Source: Firmicutes bacterium HGW-Firmicutes-14 | Lineage (GTDB): Bacteria > Bacillota > Thermincolia > Thermincolales > UBA2595 | Length of the DNA stretch: 64,000 nucleotides | Direction of reading: 5' to 3' | Assembly (NCBI GenBank): GCA_002840275.1 | Contig: PHAB01000002.1 | Coordinates: 281,288-345,287, forward strand | Part shown: positions 26,444 to 34,263 of the stretch, piece after piece | Layout: every line of letters starts with the position of its first letter | Position numbering within the stretch: the stretch's first letter is position 1 | The notes under the pieces: model-generated | The model's database searches: none | Seen by the model: only the letters and a program-made list of their open reading frames with translations | Told to the model about the DNA's origin: nothing | Translations under genes and position numbers: made by a program

Positions 26444-29104
26444 ATGTCTAAGAAATATGTTTATTTATTTGAAGAAGGCAGGACAGACATGAAGGGTCTT
26501 CTCGGCGGCAAGGGCGCTAACCTGGCCGAGATGACCAATATCGGCCTGCCAGTGCCCCAGGGAATTACGGTGACTACTGAGGCATGTAACGATTATTATG
26601 CCCAGGGCCGTAAAATGCCTGAAGGACTGGAAGAAGAAATAAAGGAAAAAATAGCTGTCCTGGAGCAGAAGGTGGGGAAAAAATTCGGTGATACGGAAAA
26701 CCCGCTTCTTCTGTCCATTCGCTCCGGGGCAAAATTTTCGATGCCGGGCATGATGGATACCATCCTCAACCTGGGCCTTAATGAACAGACATGTGACGCT
26801 ATGACAAAAGCCACAAACAATGAACGGTTTGTTCTCGACTGTTACCGCCGGTTTATCCAAATGTTCAGCGGTGTTGTGCTGAATATGGAGCACCACAAGT
26901 TCGAGAGAATCCTGGAGACCCAAAAAGAGAAACGCGGTGTCCATTTTGATACCGAACTGGATACTGATGACCTGAAAGCGGTGGTTGAGGGATACAAAGC
27001 CATCGTCAAAAGGGAAACCGGCCGGGATTTCCCCACAGATCCCATGGAACAGCTGCTCCTGGCAGTCCAGGCAGTGTTTGGTTCATGGAACAACCAGAGG
27101 GCTATTGTTTACCGCCGTCTGAACCAGATCCCGGATGACCTGGGTACTGCGGTAAATATCCAGTCCATGGTCTTCGGGAATATGGGCAATGACTGCGGGA
27201 CAGGGGTTGCTTTCACCCGGAACCCCTCCACCGGAGAAAAGGCCCTCTATGGGGAATACCTGATCAACGCCCAGGGTGAAGATGTGGTTGCCGGAATCAG
27301 GACTCCCCAGCCAATCAGTAAGCTGCAGGAAGAAATGCCGGAGATATACCGGCAGTTCGCTGAAATTTGTGAGATTCTTGAGAAACATTATAAGAATATG
27401 CAGGATATTGAATTTACCATTGAACGGGGTAAGCTGTACATACTTCAGACCCGGCATGGCAAAAGGACTGCAAATGCGGCTATCAAGATTGCCGTCGAGA
27501 TGGTTGGTGAGAAACTGATTGACAAGACCGAGGCAGTCCTGAGGGTTGAGGCGAACGCCCTTGACCAGCTGCTCCATCGGAGGATTGACCCTGATGCCAG
27601 GTTTGACGTAATTGCCAAAGGCCTGCCGGCATCCCCCGGCGCCGCCTGCGGCAAGGTGGTCTTTGACACCGATGAAGCAGAAAGCCTTGGCCAGACCGGG
27701 GAGAAGGTGCTCCTGGTGCGGACTGAAACCACTCCTGATGATATCCACGGCATTGTGGCCGCCCAGGGAATACTCACCAGCCGGGGCGGGATGACCAGCC
27801 ACGCTGCCGTTGTGGCCAGGGGTATGGGTAAGCCATGTGTGTGTGGATGTGAATCCATAAAGATAGATTATGAATCACAGCAGTTCTGGGTTGGGGATTT
27901 GGTTGTCAAAGCAGGGGATTTGATTTCCATTGACGGTGCTACCGGGCAGGTAATTCTGGGGCAGGTCCCGATGATTGACCCGGAACTGTCACCGGAATTT
28001 CAGATGCTCCTGGAGTGGGCTGATGAAATCCGGACCATGGCTGTCAGGGCCAATGCCGATACTCCGGAAGATGCCGCCAAGGCCAGGGAATTCGGGGCCG
28101 AAGGGATAGGGCTCTGCCGTACCGAGCATATGTTTATGGCCCAGGACAGGCTGCCTGTGGTCCAGGAAATGATCCTGGCCGAAAATATAGAAGACAGGGA
28201 GGTCGCCCTGACCAAACTCCTTCCTGTACAGCAGGGTGACTTTTACGGAATCCTCAAAGCCATGGAAGGATTCCCCGTATATATCCGCCTTCTCGACCCG
28301 CCGCTCCATGAATTCCTCCCCAACATCGAAGAACTTGTCGTGGAAATCACCGAACTCAAATGCACCGGCGGGGACAAAAAGGTAATTGAAGTAAAGGAAG
28401 AATTACTCCGCAAAGTCAGGCAGCTGCACGAATTCAACCCGATGCTGGGTCACCGGGGATGCCGGCTGGGGGTTACTTACCCAGAGATTTATGCCATGCA
28501 GGTAAGGGCTATCTACCAGGCCACTGCCCAGCTTGTTAAAGAAGGTGTGAATGCCCGGCCGGAGGTAATGATTCCCCTTGTTATTCATGTAAATGAACTT
28601 AAAATGCTCAGGGAACAGGCTGTTGAGATAGCCAGGGCTATCCAGGAAGAACAAAATGTGACCTTTGATATCCATGTGGGAACAATGATTGAGCTGCCCA
28701 GGGCAGCGGTAACAGCAGACGAGATCGCCACAGAGGCAGATTTCTTCTCCTTTGGAACCAATGACCTGACCCAGACCACTCTCGGCTTCAGCCGGGACGA
28801 TGCCGAAGGGAAGTTCCTGCATGAATATGTGAACAAGAAAATTTTGGCTGACAACCCCTTCGTGGTCCTTGACCAGGCAGGTGTAGGCAAACTGGTCAAA
28901 ATGGGGACCGACCTGGGTCGCCAGGCCAATCCAAAGCTCAAAGTAGGGATATGCGGCGAGCACGGTGGGGAACCGTCTTCCATCGGATTCTGTCATCAGA
29001 TTGGCATGGATTATGTAAGCTGCTCACCGTACCGGGTGCCTATTGCCAGGCTGGCATCAGCCCAGGCAGCTGCCGGCGGGGAGAGCAGTGTGAGTACGAA
29101 GTAA
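26444..29104 (+). CDS. ppdK: Pyruvate, phosphate dikinase
   Basis: 886 residues; interconverts pyruvate, ATP and Pi with PEP, AMP and PPi. The ATP-grasp part starts LLGGKGANLAEMTNIGLPVP. The phospho-carrier histidine lies in LTSRGGMTSHAAVVARGMG near 450, just after the threonine region that the regulatory protein modifies. The C-terminal PEP/pyruvate barrel includes GIGLCRTEHMF, MLGHRGCRLG and the catalytic region GICGEHGGEPSSIGFCHQ. Complete length, so active enzyme expected. Confidence 0.97.
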   Translation: MSKKYVYLFEEGRTDMKGLLGGKGANLAEMTNIGLPVPQGITVTTEACNDYYAQGRKMPEGLEEEIKEKIAVLEQKVGKKFGDTENPLLLSIRSGAKFSMPGMMDTILNLGLNEQTCDAMTKATNNERFVLDCYRRFIQMFSGVVLNMEHHKFERILETQKEKRGVHFDTELDTDDLKAVVEGYKAIVKRETGRDFPTDPMEQLLLAVQAVFGSWNNQRAIVYRRLNQIPDDLGTAVNIQSMVFGNMGNDCGTGVAFTRNPSTGEKALYGEYLINAQGEDVVAGIRTPQPISKLQEEMPEIYRQFAEICEILEKHYKNMQDIEFTIERGKLYILQTRHGKRTANAAIKIAVEMVGEKLIDKTEAVLRVEANALDQLLHRRIDPDARFDVIAKGLPASPGAACGKVVFDTDEAESLGQTGEKVLLVRTETTPDDIHGIVAAQGILTSRGGMTSHAAVVARGMGKPCVCGCESIKIDYESQQFWVGDLVVKAGDLISIDGATGQVILGQVPMIDPELSPEFQMLLEWADEIRTMAVRANADTPEDAAKAREFGAEGIGLCRTEHMFMAQDRLPVVQEMILAENIEDREVALTKLLPVQQGDFYGILKAMEGFPVYIRLLDPPLHEFLPNIEELVVEITELKCTGGDKKVIEVKEELLRKVRQLHEFNPMLGHRGCRLGVTYPEIYAMQVRAIYQATAQLVKEGVNARPEVMIPLVIHVNELKMLREQAVEIARAIQEEQNVTFDIHVGTMIELPRAAVTADEIATEADFFSFGTNDLTQTTLGFSRDDAEGKFLHEYVNKKILADNPFVVLDQAGVGKLVKMGTDLGRQANPKLKVGICGEHGGEPSSIGFCHQIGMDYVSCSPYRVPIARLASAQAAAGGESSVSTK

Positions 29105-29128
29105 GGCATAAAATAAAAAATTAGAACA

Positions 29129-29172
29129 AGGGTACTGTCACTTAACCAGATTAAGAGGCAGTACCCTATCTT
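29129..29172 (+). terminator. Terminator after ppdK
   Basis: AGGGTACTG at 29129 and CAGTACCCT at 29159 form nine pairs; an inner CTTAA/TTAAG adds five. ATCTTTG follows. Confidence 0.7.
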
Positions 29173-29243
29173 TGTAATCATTAAGCTTGGTCGGGCCAGG
29201 CAAAATATATAATGAGTTTAATGTCGGGGCGTACTTGTGGTAC

Positions 29244-29300
29244 TTGACTTTTTAGGAAGTATTACCTATAATTAAAGTAATACCTATAATAAAGCAATAC
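29244..29300 (+). promoter_or_regulatory. Promoter and repeated sites before the toxin-antitoxin pair
   Basis: TTGACT at 29244-29249, 17 bases, TATAAT at 29267-29272: a near-ideal sigma-A promoter. TACCTATAAT is repeated at 29263 and 29281, and GTATTAC (29259), GTAATAC (29277) and GCAATAC (29294) form inverted and direct repeats through the -10 region. Antitoxin-toxin complexes usually bind such repeats to control their own promoter. Confidence 0.65.
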
Positions 29301-29323
29301 TTTTGGATGGGGGCACATTTATT

Positions 29324-29611
29324 ATGGTAAAACAACTTCTTTCTGGAAAGTTAACTAGCAAAGGACAACTAACTATTCCACTAGAACTCAGAACTCTTTT
29401 AAAGATTAATGAAGGAGATAGATTAGTTTTCGTCTTAGACGATAATGAAAGAATTATTGAAGTCCAGCCTAAAACCAAGAAGTTAATTCGAGGGGTAATG
29501 GGGGCGTTAAAGTCTGCCACAAACGTTAATGTGGATGAAGCAATTAATTTAGCCAGGGCTGAACGAGCGAAGGAACTTAAAGAGAGGTCGATGGAGTCAA
29601 AAGATGAATAA
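29324..29611 (+). CDS. AbrB/MazE-type antitoxin (VapB-like)
   Basis: 95 residues. The swapped-hairpin DNA-binding domain is LTSKGQLTIPLELRTLLKIN with EGDRLVFVLDD near the N-terminus; the charged C-terminal half (VDEAINLARAERAKELKER) would wrap the toxin. It overlaps the start of a PIN-domain gene by eight bases, the usual VapBC order. TTG 29303 is in frame, but ATG 29324 with GGATGGGGG upstream is preferred. Codon use is more A/T-rich than in the housekeeping neighbours, as in many mobile TA modules. Confidence 0.82.
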   Translation: MVKQLLSGKLTSKGQLTIPLELRTLLKINEGDRLVFVLDDNERIIEVQPKTKKLIRGVMGALKSATNVNVDEAINLARAERAKELKERSMESKDE

Positions 29612-30014
29612 GGTAATGGTAGTCGATACTAATATTCTTATTCGTTTATTTACGAAAGATGATGACACTCAGATTTTGCAATTGGTTCAGCTTATGGAAC
29701 AGGGCCATATAGTATTTCACGTTCTGTCAATTGTTCTAATTGAGGCCTACTGGGTCTTACGCAAGGCATATAACTTTGATAAAGAAACGATATTGCGAGT
29801 CTTCGAGGACTTCATTGAAGCTGATGAAGTTGAGCTCGACGAAGATGGTTTAGTGCAACGTGTCCTAGCTCGTTTCCGCGAGGTAAATGTTGATTTAGTA
29901 GATGTTTACTTAGCTGAGAAATCAAGAAACTTGGTGTTATCGGTATTAACTTGGAATGCTAAGGATTTTAGAAAGCTTGAATGTGAATTTTATAGGCCAC
30001 AAGATTTAAGATAG
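29604..30014 (+). CDS. PIN-domain ribonuclease toxin (VapC-like)
   Basis: 136 residues. The PIN acids are visible: VVDTNILIRLF at the start, the Glu in VLIEAYWVL near 48, and VDVYLAEKSRNLVLSVLTWN with acidic residues near 100-120. Such proteins cut tRNA or rRNA when free of antitoxin. It looks complete. Confidence 0.82.
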   Translation: MNKVMVVDTNILIRLFTKDDDTQILQLVQLMEQGHIVFHVLSIVLIEAYWVLRKAYNFDKETILRVFEDFIEADEVELDEDGLVQRVLARFREVNVDLVDVYLAEKSRNLVLSVLTWNAKDFRKLECEFYRPQDLR

Positions 30015-30080
30015 GATTATTGCATATGGCTTGAATTTCGAACCCTATATACTTGCAACCTTAATGATTAAAAACTAGCA

Positions 30081-30124
30081 AGGGTCTTATCTCTTAGGAA
30101 CTTTAAGGGATAAGGCCCTGTTTA
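30081..30124 (+). terminator. Terminator after the toxin gene
   Basis: AGGGTCTTATC and GATAAGGCCCT pair over eleven positions (one G-T), then GTTTAT. Confidence 0.55.
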
Positions 30125-30144
30125 TCAGAAGGAGATGATTACAC

Positions 30145-30357
30145 ATGGAAATACCTTTTGTTGTAACGCTGCCGAGAGCACCGGTTTCCGTAAACGCCGA
30201 TTTGATGACAAAGGACGAAATTCATGCGAAGTTAAAGGAAGGATATAACGATATCGAAAAAGGTAAAGTGCAGGATGCATCTGCTGCCTGTCAGAGATTT
30301 CGGAAGAACGTTTTGTACAGTGCCAGCAATATAGCCAAGCGTTTACGTGATTCATGA
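30145..30357 (+). pseudogene. RelB/DinJ-type antitoxin remnant, N-terminal half missing
   Basis: The 70-residue frame begins IPFVVTLPRAPVSVN, then KDEIHAKLKEGYNDIEKGKV. This is the second half of a RelB/DinJ antitoxin, where IPFEV usually follows the ribbon-helix-helix DNA-binding part. A TGA lies in frame only three codons upstream (30136), so the first half is absent. The ending after QRFRKN is unlike the family and runs to the edge of the next remnant. A ribosome site AAGGAGATG is present, so a short peptide could still be made. No toxin gene is next to it. Confidence 0.6.
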
Positions 30358-31461
30358 GGGCGGTGAGCAGCACTCCCAAGCAAAAAACCCTGGAGATGTT
30401 TGGTAAAGCCAGGGATGGAGAACCGGGGAAAGAACCCTTCCATCTTTATTCCATGAAACAGGCCATTGAAGAAGGATTCCCAAAATTACGGAACACTGTC
30501 ACTGGAGCGGTCTATTCCAACCTAAACACAAAGGAGGGTGGAGCAAGTAACCTGAAAGACCAGGATATGATATTTGAGCGCGGCTACCCGGGGGAAAAAC
30601 AGGGCTATTTATCCCCCGGAGAATGGTCTGTTATCAATGTTCCCCAGGGTATTACCGTCATGACAAGCCCGGGTACTTTTTCGGGATTAATTGCTGTACA
30701 GAATTCAGCTTATGCCATTAATTCAGTACTGGCAGATTATTATGATTACCAGCAGAGGCAGAAGGTTTTTTATATCTATACTGTGTGCGGGTTGCTTGCC
30801 TTACTCCTCAGCCTCTACCTGTACAGGACAGAGCCAGTTGCTGAAGCTCTGGATGTTAAAGCCTGGCGGCAGTTATAGTTATCGGTATTCCGGTCCTGGT
30901 TTTAGTTGTGAAACGTGCCGGTTATTTTAACAGGATTGTCCATAATGTTAATGAACTGGCCCTTGGAAAATTCGAACCGGATTTACCTGTTCTGGGAAAT
31001 TCCACCCTGGCCAGGCTGGCTGGGAATATTAATACCTTAAGACACGGAGTGAAGGCCTCCCTCAGGGAGCAGGCGAAAAGCGAGCGGCTGAAAACAGAAC
31101 TGATTACCAATGTGAGCCATGATCTGCGGACACCGCTGACTTCTGTAATCACATATACTGAGCTTCTCAAGAATTCTGATTTGCCGCCGGAAGACCGTGA
31201 GGCCTATATCCAGATTATCGACCGGAAATCCAAACGTCTGAAAGTGCTTATAGATGATTTGTTTGAGGCATCCAAAATGGCCAGCGGAAGTGTTGAACTG
31301 GTAAAACAAAAGGTGGACCTGGTCCAGCTCCTGCAGCAAGCCCTTGCCGAACATGATGAAACTATCAGTGAATCAAGCCTGCAGTTTCGGGTAACGAACC
31401 CTGATCAGCCGGTTTATGCTGTGGTTGACGGCCAGAAACTGTGGAGGGTATTTGATTGCCC
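30354..31461 (+). pseudogene. Sensor histidine kinase, frameshifted and truncated
   Basis: Two frames make one broken protein. The first (30354-30878) holds an extracytoplasmic segment and membrane helix VFYIYTVCGLLALLLSLYLY. Just before its stop the coding continues in another frame as AAVIVIGIPVLVLVVKRAGYF, then a HAMP-like linker, and the dimerisation domain with the phospho-acceptor His in NVSHDLRTPLTSVITYTELL (near 31115-31160). The frame stops after KLWRVFD, before the N and G boxes of the ATPase domain, so no kinase activity is possible. The N-terminal membrane helix is missing as well. At least one frameshift and two truncations are needed. Confidence 0.8.
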
Positions 31462-31583
31462 ATGACGAAACCGATCACTGGCGGGAATACTGTAATGGCG
31501 TAAACTGTGAAAAAATTTAGTATGTGAAAAAGTAGACATGGGTCTTTTCGTATGGTATACTAATGTCAGTAAAAATCAAATAG

Positions 31584-31742
31584 CAGTACAGGTGCCCCAT
31601 TGGGGATAATAGGGAATCAGGTGCAAATCCTGAACGGTCCCGCCACTGTAAGTGAGAGTGCCCTGCTTTAAGCCACTTGTCCGGGAGGACAGGGAAGGTG
31701 CAGGGGGCGATGATACACGAGTCAGGAGACCTGCCAGTACTG
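31584..31742 (+). promoter_or_regulatory. Cobalamin riboswitch 1
   Basis: The core GGTCCCGCCACTGTAAG is near 31637 and the B12 box GAGTCAGGAGACCTGCC near 31720. CAGTAC (31584) and GTACTG (31737) close stem P1. A terminator follows at 31797, but no cobalamin-related gene lies directly after it on this strand; the next gene, cooT, has its own promoter. Confidence 0.92.
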
Positions 31743-31796
31743 AGGACACGACGGCCTTCGGAGGAAAGGCGCGGATGTAAAGGCATATGCCATTAT

Positions 31797-31825
31797 ACCC
31801 CGCTTCAGCCGAAGCGGGGTTTTAA
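31797..31825 (+). terminator. Terminator after cobalamin riboswitch 1
   Basis: ACCCCGCTTC and GAAGCGGGGT form ten pairs around AGCC, followed by TTTAAATTT. It may be the expression platform of the riboswitch. Confidence 0.85.
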
Positions 31826-31969
31826 ATTTCTTAACCTTTATCCTGATGTCGGCAAACGCTTCTAAAAAAATTAAATGCCAATCTCCTTCCTTTTTGGAAG
31901 GTTATATTAAATCCATTCTCCAATCTGGTAGAAAATTTTTTCTACCACTTTTTTTTGGTAGATGGGATT

Positions 31970-32001
31970 TGCGGCCTTTTTTCCATGCGGCCTTTTTTCC
32001 A
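31970..32001. repeat. Perfect 16-bp tandem repeat, two copies
   Basis: TGCGGCCTTTTTTCCA occurs twice end to end (31970-31985, 31986-32001), directly upstream of the cooT promoter. An inverted repeat GGTAGAAAA / TTTTCTACC stands just before, at about 31927-31946. Confidence 0.9.
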
Positions 32002-32002
32002 G

Positions 32003-32031
32003 TTGATATGGGAGAATAAGTATAGTATAAT
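32003..32031 (+). promoter_or_regulatory. Sigma-A promoter of cooT
   Basis: TTGATA at 32003-32008, 17 bases, TATAAT at 32026-32031. The start near 32038 gives a leader of about 145 bases. In that leader GGCCAC/GTGGTC, CGGA/TTCCG and TTGC/GCAA nest into one long hairpin before the ribosome site GGAGGTGG. Confidence 0.75.
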
Positions 32032-32183
32032 ATGGATACAGGCGGCAGAAGCCGCCACAGGCCACGAAGGTCGGAGACTTGCTGAAGCAAATTCCGTAAA
32101 GTGGTCTTTATTATTGATCCGATGCTTCCCTTCAAATGATTCGGGGGGTTGGGCGCACTCATAAGATTCTGGAGGTGGAAAAG

Positions 32184-32375
32184 ATGTGTGAAGCAAATGC
32201 ATATATTTTAAAGAACGGGACAGAAGAACTGCTGCTGGAAGATGTTGATAAAGTTATTCCCGGTGAAGACGGCATTTTACTGGAGAATATCTTTGGCCAG
32301 CAAAAGATAATCAAGGCAAGAATCAAGGAGATGGCATTGGTAAACCACAAAATTATCCTTGAGAAAATTGAATAA
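32184..32375 (+). CDS. cooT: CooT-family nickel-binding protein
   Basis: 63 residues. MCEANAYILKNGTEELLLED and GQQKIIKARIKEMALVNHKI match the CooT family, small proteins whose N-terminal Cys binds Ni(II) in the maturation of CO dehydrogenase. The frame opens upstream, but GGAGGTGG is placed for ATG 32184 and the Met-Cys start is family-defining. It stands beside a CbiMQO-type importer with a PDGLE domain on the other strand, which suggests shared nickel handling. Confidence 0.88.
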   Translation: MCEANAYILKNGTEELLLEDVDKVIPGEDGILLENIFGQQKIIKARIKEMALVNHKIILEKIE

Positions 32376-32446
32376 AACTGCGGAAAACCAACATCTAATT
32401 GGGCAGACAGTGAGATTTTTGATAAGTTATCGTTTCAAGACAAATA

Positions 32447-32562
32447 GACACGAAGGGTGTATTCCACTGAGCGGCAACGACTCAGCCGGTTAACCACTCC
32501 CGCTTCGCGGGTCATGGACCGGCTGATGTCAGACACGTTCTGTGGAATACACCCTTCATGTC
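32447..32562. repeat. Large imperfect hairpin element E1
   Basis: Arms of 21 bases (32447-32467 and 32542-32562, one mismatch) enclose internal loops, an 8-pair stem CAGCCGGT/ACCGGCTG, and an apical CCCGC-TTC-GCGGG. It lies between the converging cooT and cbiO genes. It could be a two-way terminator, but it has no clear T-run and is much longer than usual. Similar architecture recurs at 63834-63956. Confidence 0.7.
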
Positions 32563-32626
32563 TTATTCAGTATTTATAGTACTTTATCAAAAAGCTAACA
32601 TATTACCTCTTTGCGGGGGTTGATTT

Positions 32627-33385
32627 TCACCCGTTTTTCCTCCCGCAGACAGGACAGCCCTGCAGGGCCAAGGGCATTTCCAGGCCGCAGTCATCCATTA
32701 GTTCGGCATCTGCCAGGAGTTCTTTTGTGGGGCCGTCCGCGGCGATTTGCCCGTTTTTAATTACTATGGTCCTGGTACAGAGTTCGAAGACCATGTCCAG
32801 ATCATGGCTGGTTATAATCTTTGTATGTTCAAAGCCGTCGAGCAGTTTCATCAGCCTCCGCCTGGATTTGGGGTCAAGAGCGGATGTCGGTTCATCCATC
32901 AATAGTATATCAGGCTTCATGGATAGCACAGAAGCAATGGCTGCCGCCCGCTTTTCGCCGCCGGATAATTTGAAGGGAGCCCGGTCTTTCAGATGAAGAA
33001 TCCCAACCATCTCCAAGGCTTCGTGAACCCGTCTTTCCACTTCGGTTTCTTCCAGCTTGTAATTGCGCGGCCCAAAGGCTACATCATCATATACTGTTGT
33101 CATAAACAACTGGTCATCCGGGTCCTGAAAAACCATGCCCATTCTCTGTCTGACAACCGGCACGGTTTTTTTGGTTACCGGGACTTCGCCCACCAGTACT
33201 TCTCCCTGGCAGGGGAAAAGGACTCCCATGAGCAGCATAAGCAGTGTAGACTTTCCTGCACCGTTTGCTCCTATAATTCCTACTGATTCTCCATGATGGA
33301 TTTTAAAGGTTATCCCATTTATCGCCTTATGCCCATCGGGATAAACATAATACAAATCCCTGACTTCTGTCTTATGGTGGCTCAT
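32627..33385 (-). CDS. cbiO: Energy-coupling-factor transporter ATPase CbiO, nickel/cobalt importer 1
   Basis: 252 residues. Walker A GANGAGKSTLLMLL near 37, Q-loop MVFQDPDDQLF, signature LSGGEKRAAAIASVLS near 140, Walker B ILLMDEPTSALD, switch ITSHDLDM. The tail CPVCGRKNG is a cysteine pair not needed for ATPase function, possibly a metal site. It overlaps the end of cbiQ by four bases. It powers uptake of the ion bound by CbiM. Confidence 0.9.
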   Translation of the reverse strand: MSHHKTEVRDLYYVYPDGHKAINGITFKIHHGESVGIIGANGAGKSTLLMLLMGVLFPCQGEVLVGEVPVTKKTVPVVRQRMGMVFQDPDDQLFMTTVYDDVAFGPRNYKLEETEVERRVHEALEMVGILHLKDRAPFKLSGGEKRAAAIASVLSMKPDILLMDEPTSALDPKSRRRLMKLLDGFEHTKIITSHDLDMVFELCTRTIVIKNGQIAADGPTKELLADAELMDDCGLEMPLALQGCPVCGRKNG

Positions 33386-34191
33386 AATATCACTCCTGTA
33401 AACAATGAACCTATTAACATAGGAATATTGTAAATTCTTGCTATGACAAAAAACACTGTCCAGCCGGCCATATACGCTATATCCCTGGCTGCAATCCCGG
33501 GATATCCCCCGGTATTGTATTCACCCGTAAACCCTCTTAAACGCATGGCCAGGTATACCCGCTGTGCCCTTTCAAAGGTCCTTATCAATAGTTGTCCGGC
33601 CAGAGAACCCCAGACACTCCAGTGAACACCCTTTTGCTGCGGGGAGCGCATGGCATATGCCCTCAGCACCCGGGACACCTCTTCCATCAACACTGATATA
33701 TACCGGTAGGTCAAAAGTAACTGCAGTACAAACAGCCGTGGGATTTTAAGCATCCGCAGCGCTGATCCCAGTTTATCCATCCCGGTGGTGGCGATGAGCA
33801 GCAGTGCCGCACTCACGGTAAGTACAGATTTCAGGGTAATTGACAAAAAAGTGATCCATCCCCTGGATACTGACAGCCCGCCGATCGAAACAGCCTGATG
33901 GTCAAAAATTGGGTTCATTATACCTATTCCAACAACAAAAGGTGCAGCAATCAGCATCCTTTTTAATATAGGGCGTAAGGGAAGCTCTGCCAGGGTCATA
34001 ATAAGCACAGGGAAAATAAGCAGGGGCAGAAGACCGGAAATTTCGTATTTACCAAAGGAAACAACCACAATCAAATATATGAATGTGGTCAGAAACTTTA
34101 CCAGGGGATGTATTCTGTGGACTATGGTTTCTTTGCGGGCCAAGTCGTCCAGGAGCCGAATGTCAAATATTGAATTCATGATGTTAGACAT
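33382..34191 (-). CDS. cbiQ: Energy-coupling-factor transmembrane protein CbiQ, importer 1
   Basis: 269 residues, five or so membrane helices, beginning HPLVKFLTTFIYLIVVVSF. The coupling segments with Ala-Arg-Gly-like motifs are AYAMRSPQQKG and YLAMRLRGFTG near 185-225. A longer frame starts at a TTG (34203), but AAGGATTG fits ATG 34191. It joins CbiM to the ATPase. Confidence 0.88.
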   Translation of the reverse strand: MSNIMNSIFDIRLLDDLARKETIVHRIHPLVKFLTTFIYLIVVVSFGKYEISGLLPLLIFPVLIMTLAELPLRPILKRMLIAAPFVVGIGIMNPIFDHQAVSIGGLSVSRGWITFLSITLKSVLTVSAALLLIATTGMDKLGSALRMLKIPRLFVLQLLLTYRYISVLMEEVSRVLRAYAMRSPQQKGVHWSVWGSLAGQLLIRTFERAQRVYLAMRLRGFTGEYNTGGYPGIAARDIAYMAGWTVFFVIARIYNIPMLIGSLFTGVIL

Positions 34192-34234
34192 GGCAAAACT
34201 CAATCCTTATAATTTTTCACAGCAAAAAACTACG

Positions 34235-34254
34235 GGCGGGGTATTAACCCCGCC
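34235..34254 (-). terminator. Attenuating hairpin between cbiM and cbiQ
   Basis: On the minus strand GGCGGGG and CCCCGCC form seven pairs round TTAATA, and a run of Ts comes about five bases later. Some transcripts probably stop here, making more CbiM than CbiQ and CbiO. Confidence 0.6.
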
Positions 34255-34263
34255 GCGAAAATT

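Noticed and set aside
30908..31465. Active histidine kinase
   Set aside because: The ATPase domain (N and G boxes) is absent and the upstream part is in another frame.
31782..31795. Second operator with GGCATATGCC core
   Set aside because: Only ten bases match the 16-bp palindrome and it lies inside the riboswitch expression platform; chance is likely.
31955..32164. 69-codon frame before cooT
   Set aside because: Covers a tandem repeat, promoter and leader hairpins; no family motif.
32447..32562. CRISPR array or attC site
   Set aside because: No regular repeat-spacer pattern, no integron-type ends; only one inverted repeat.
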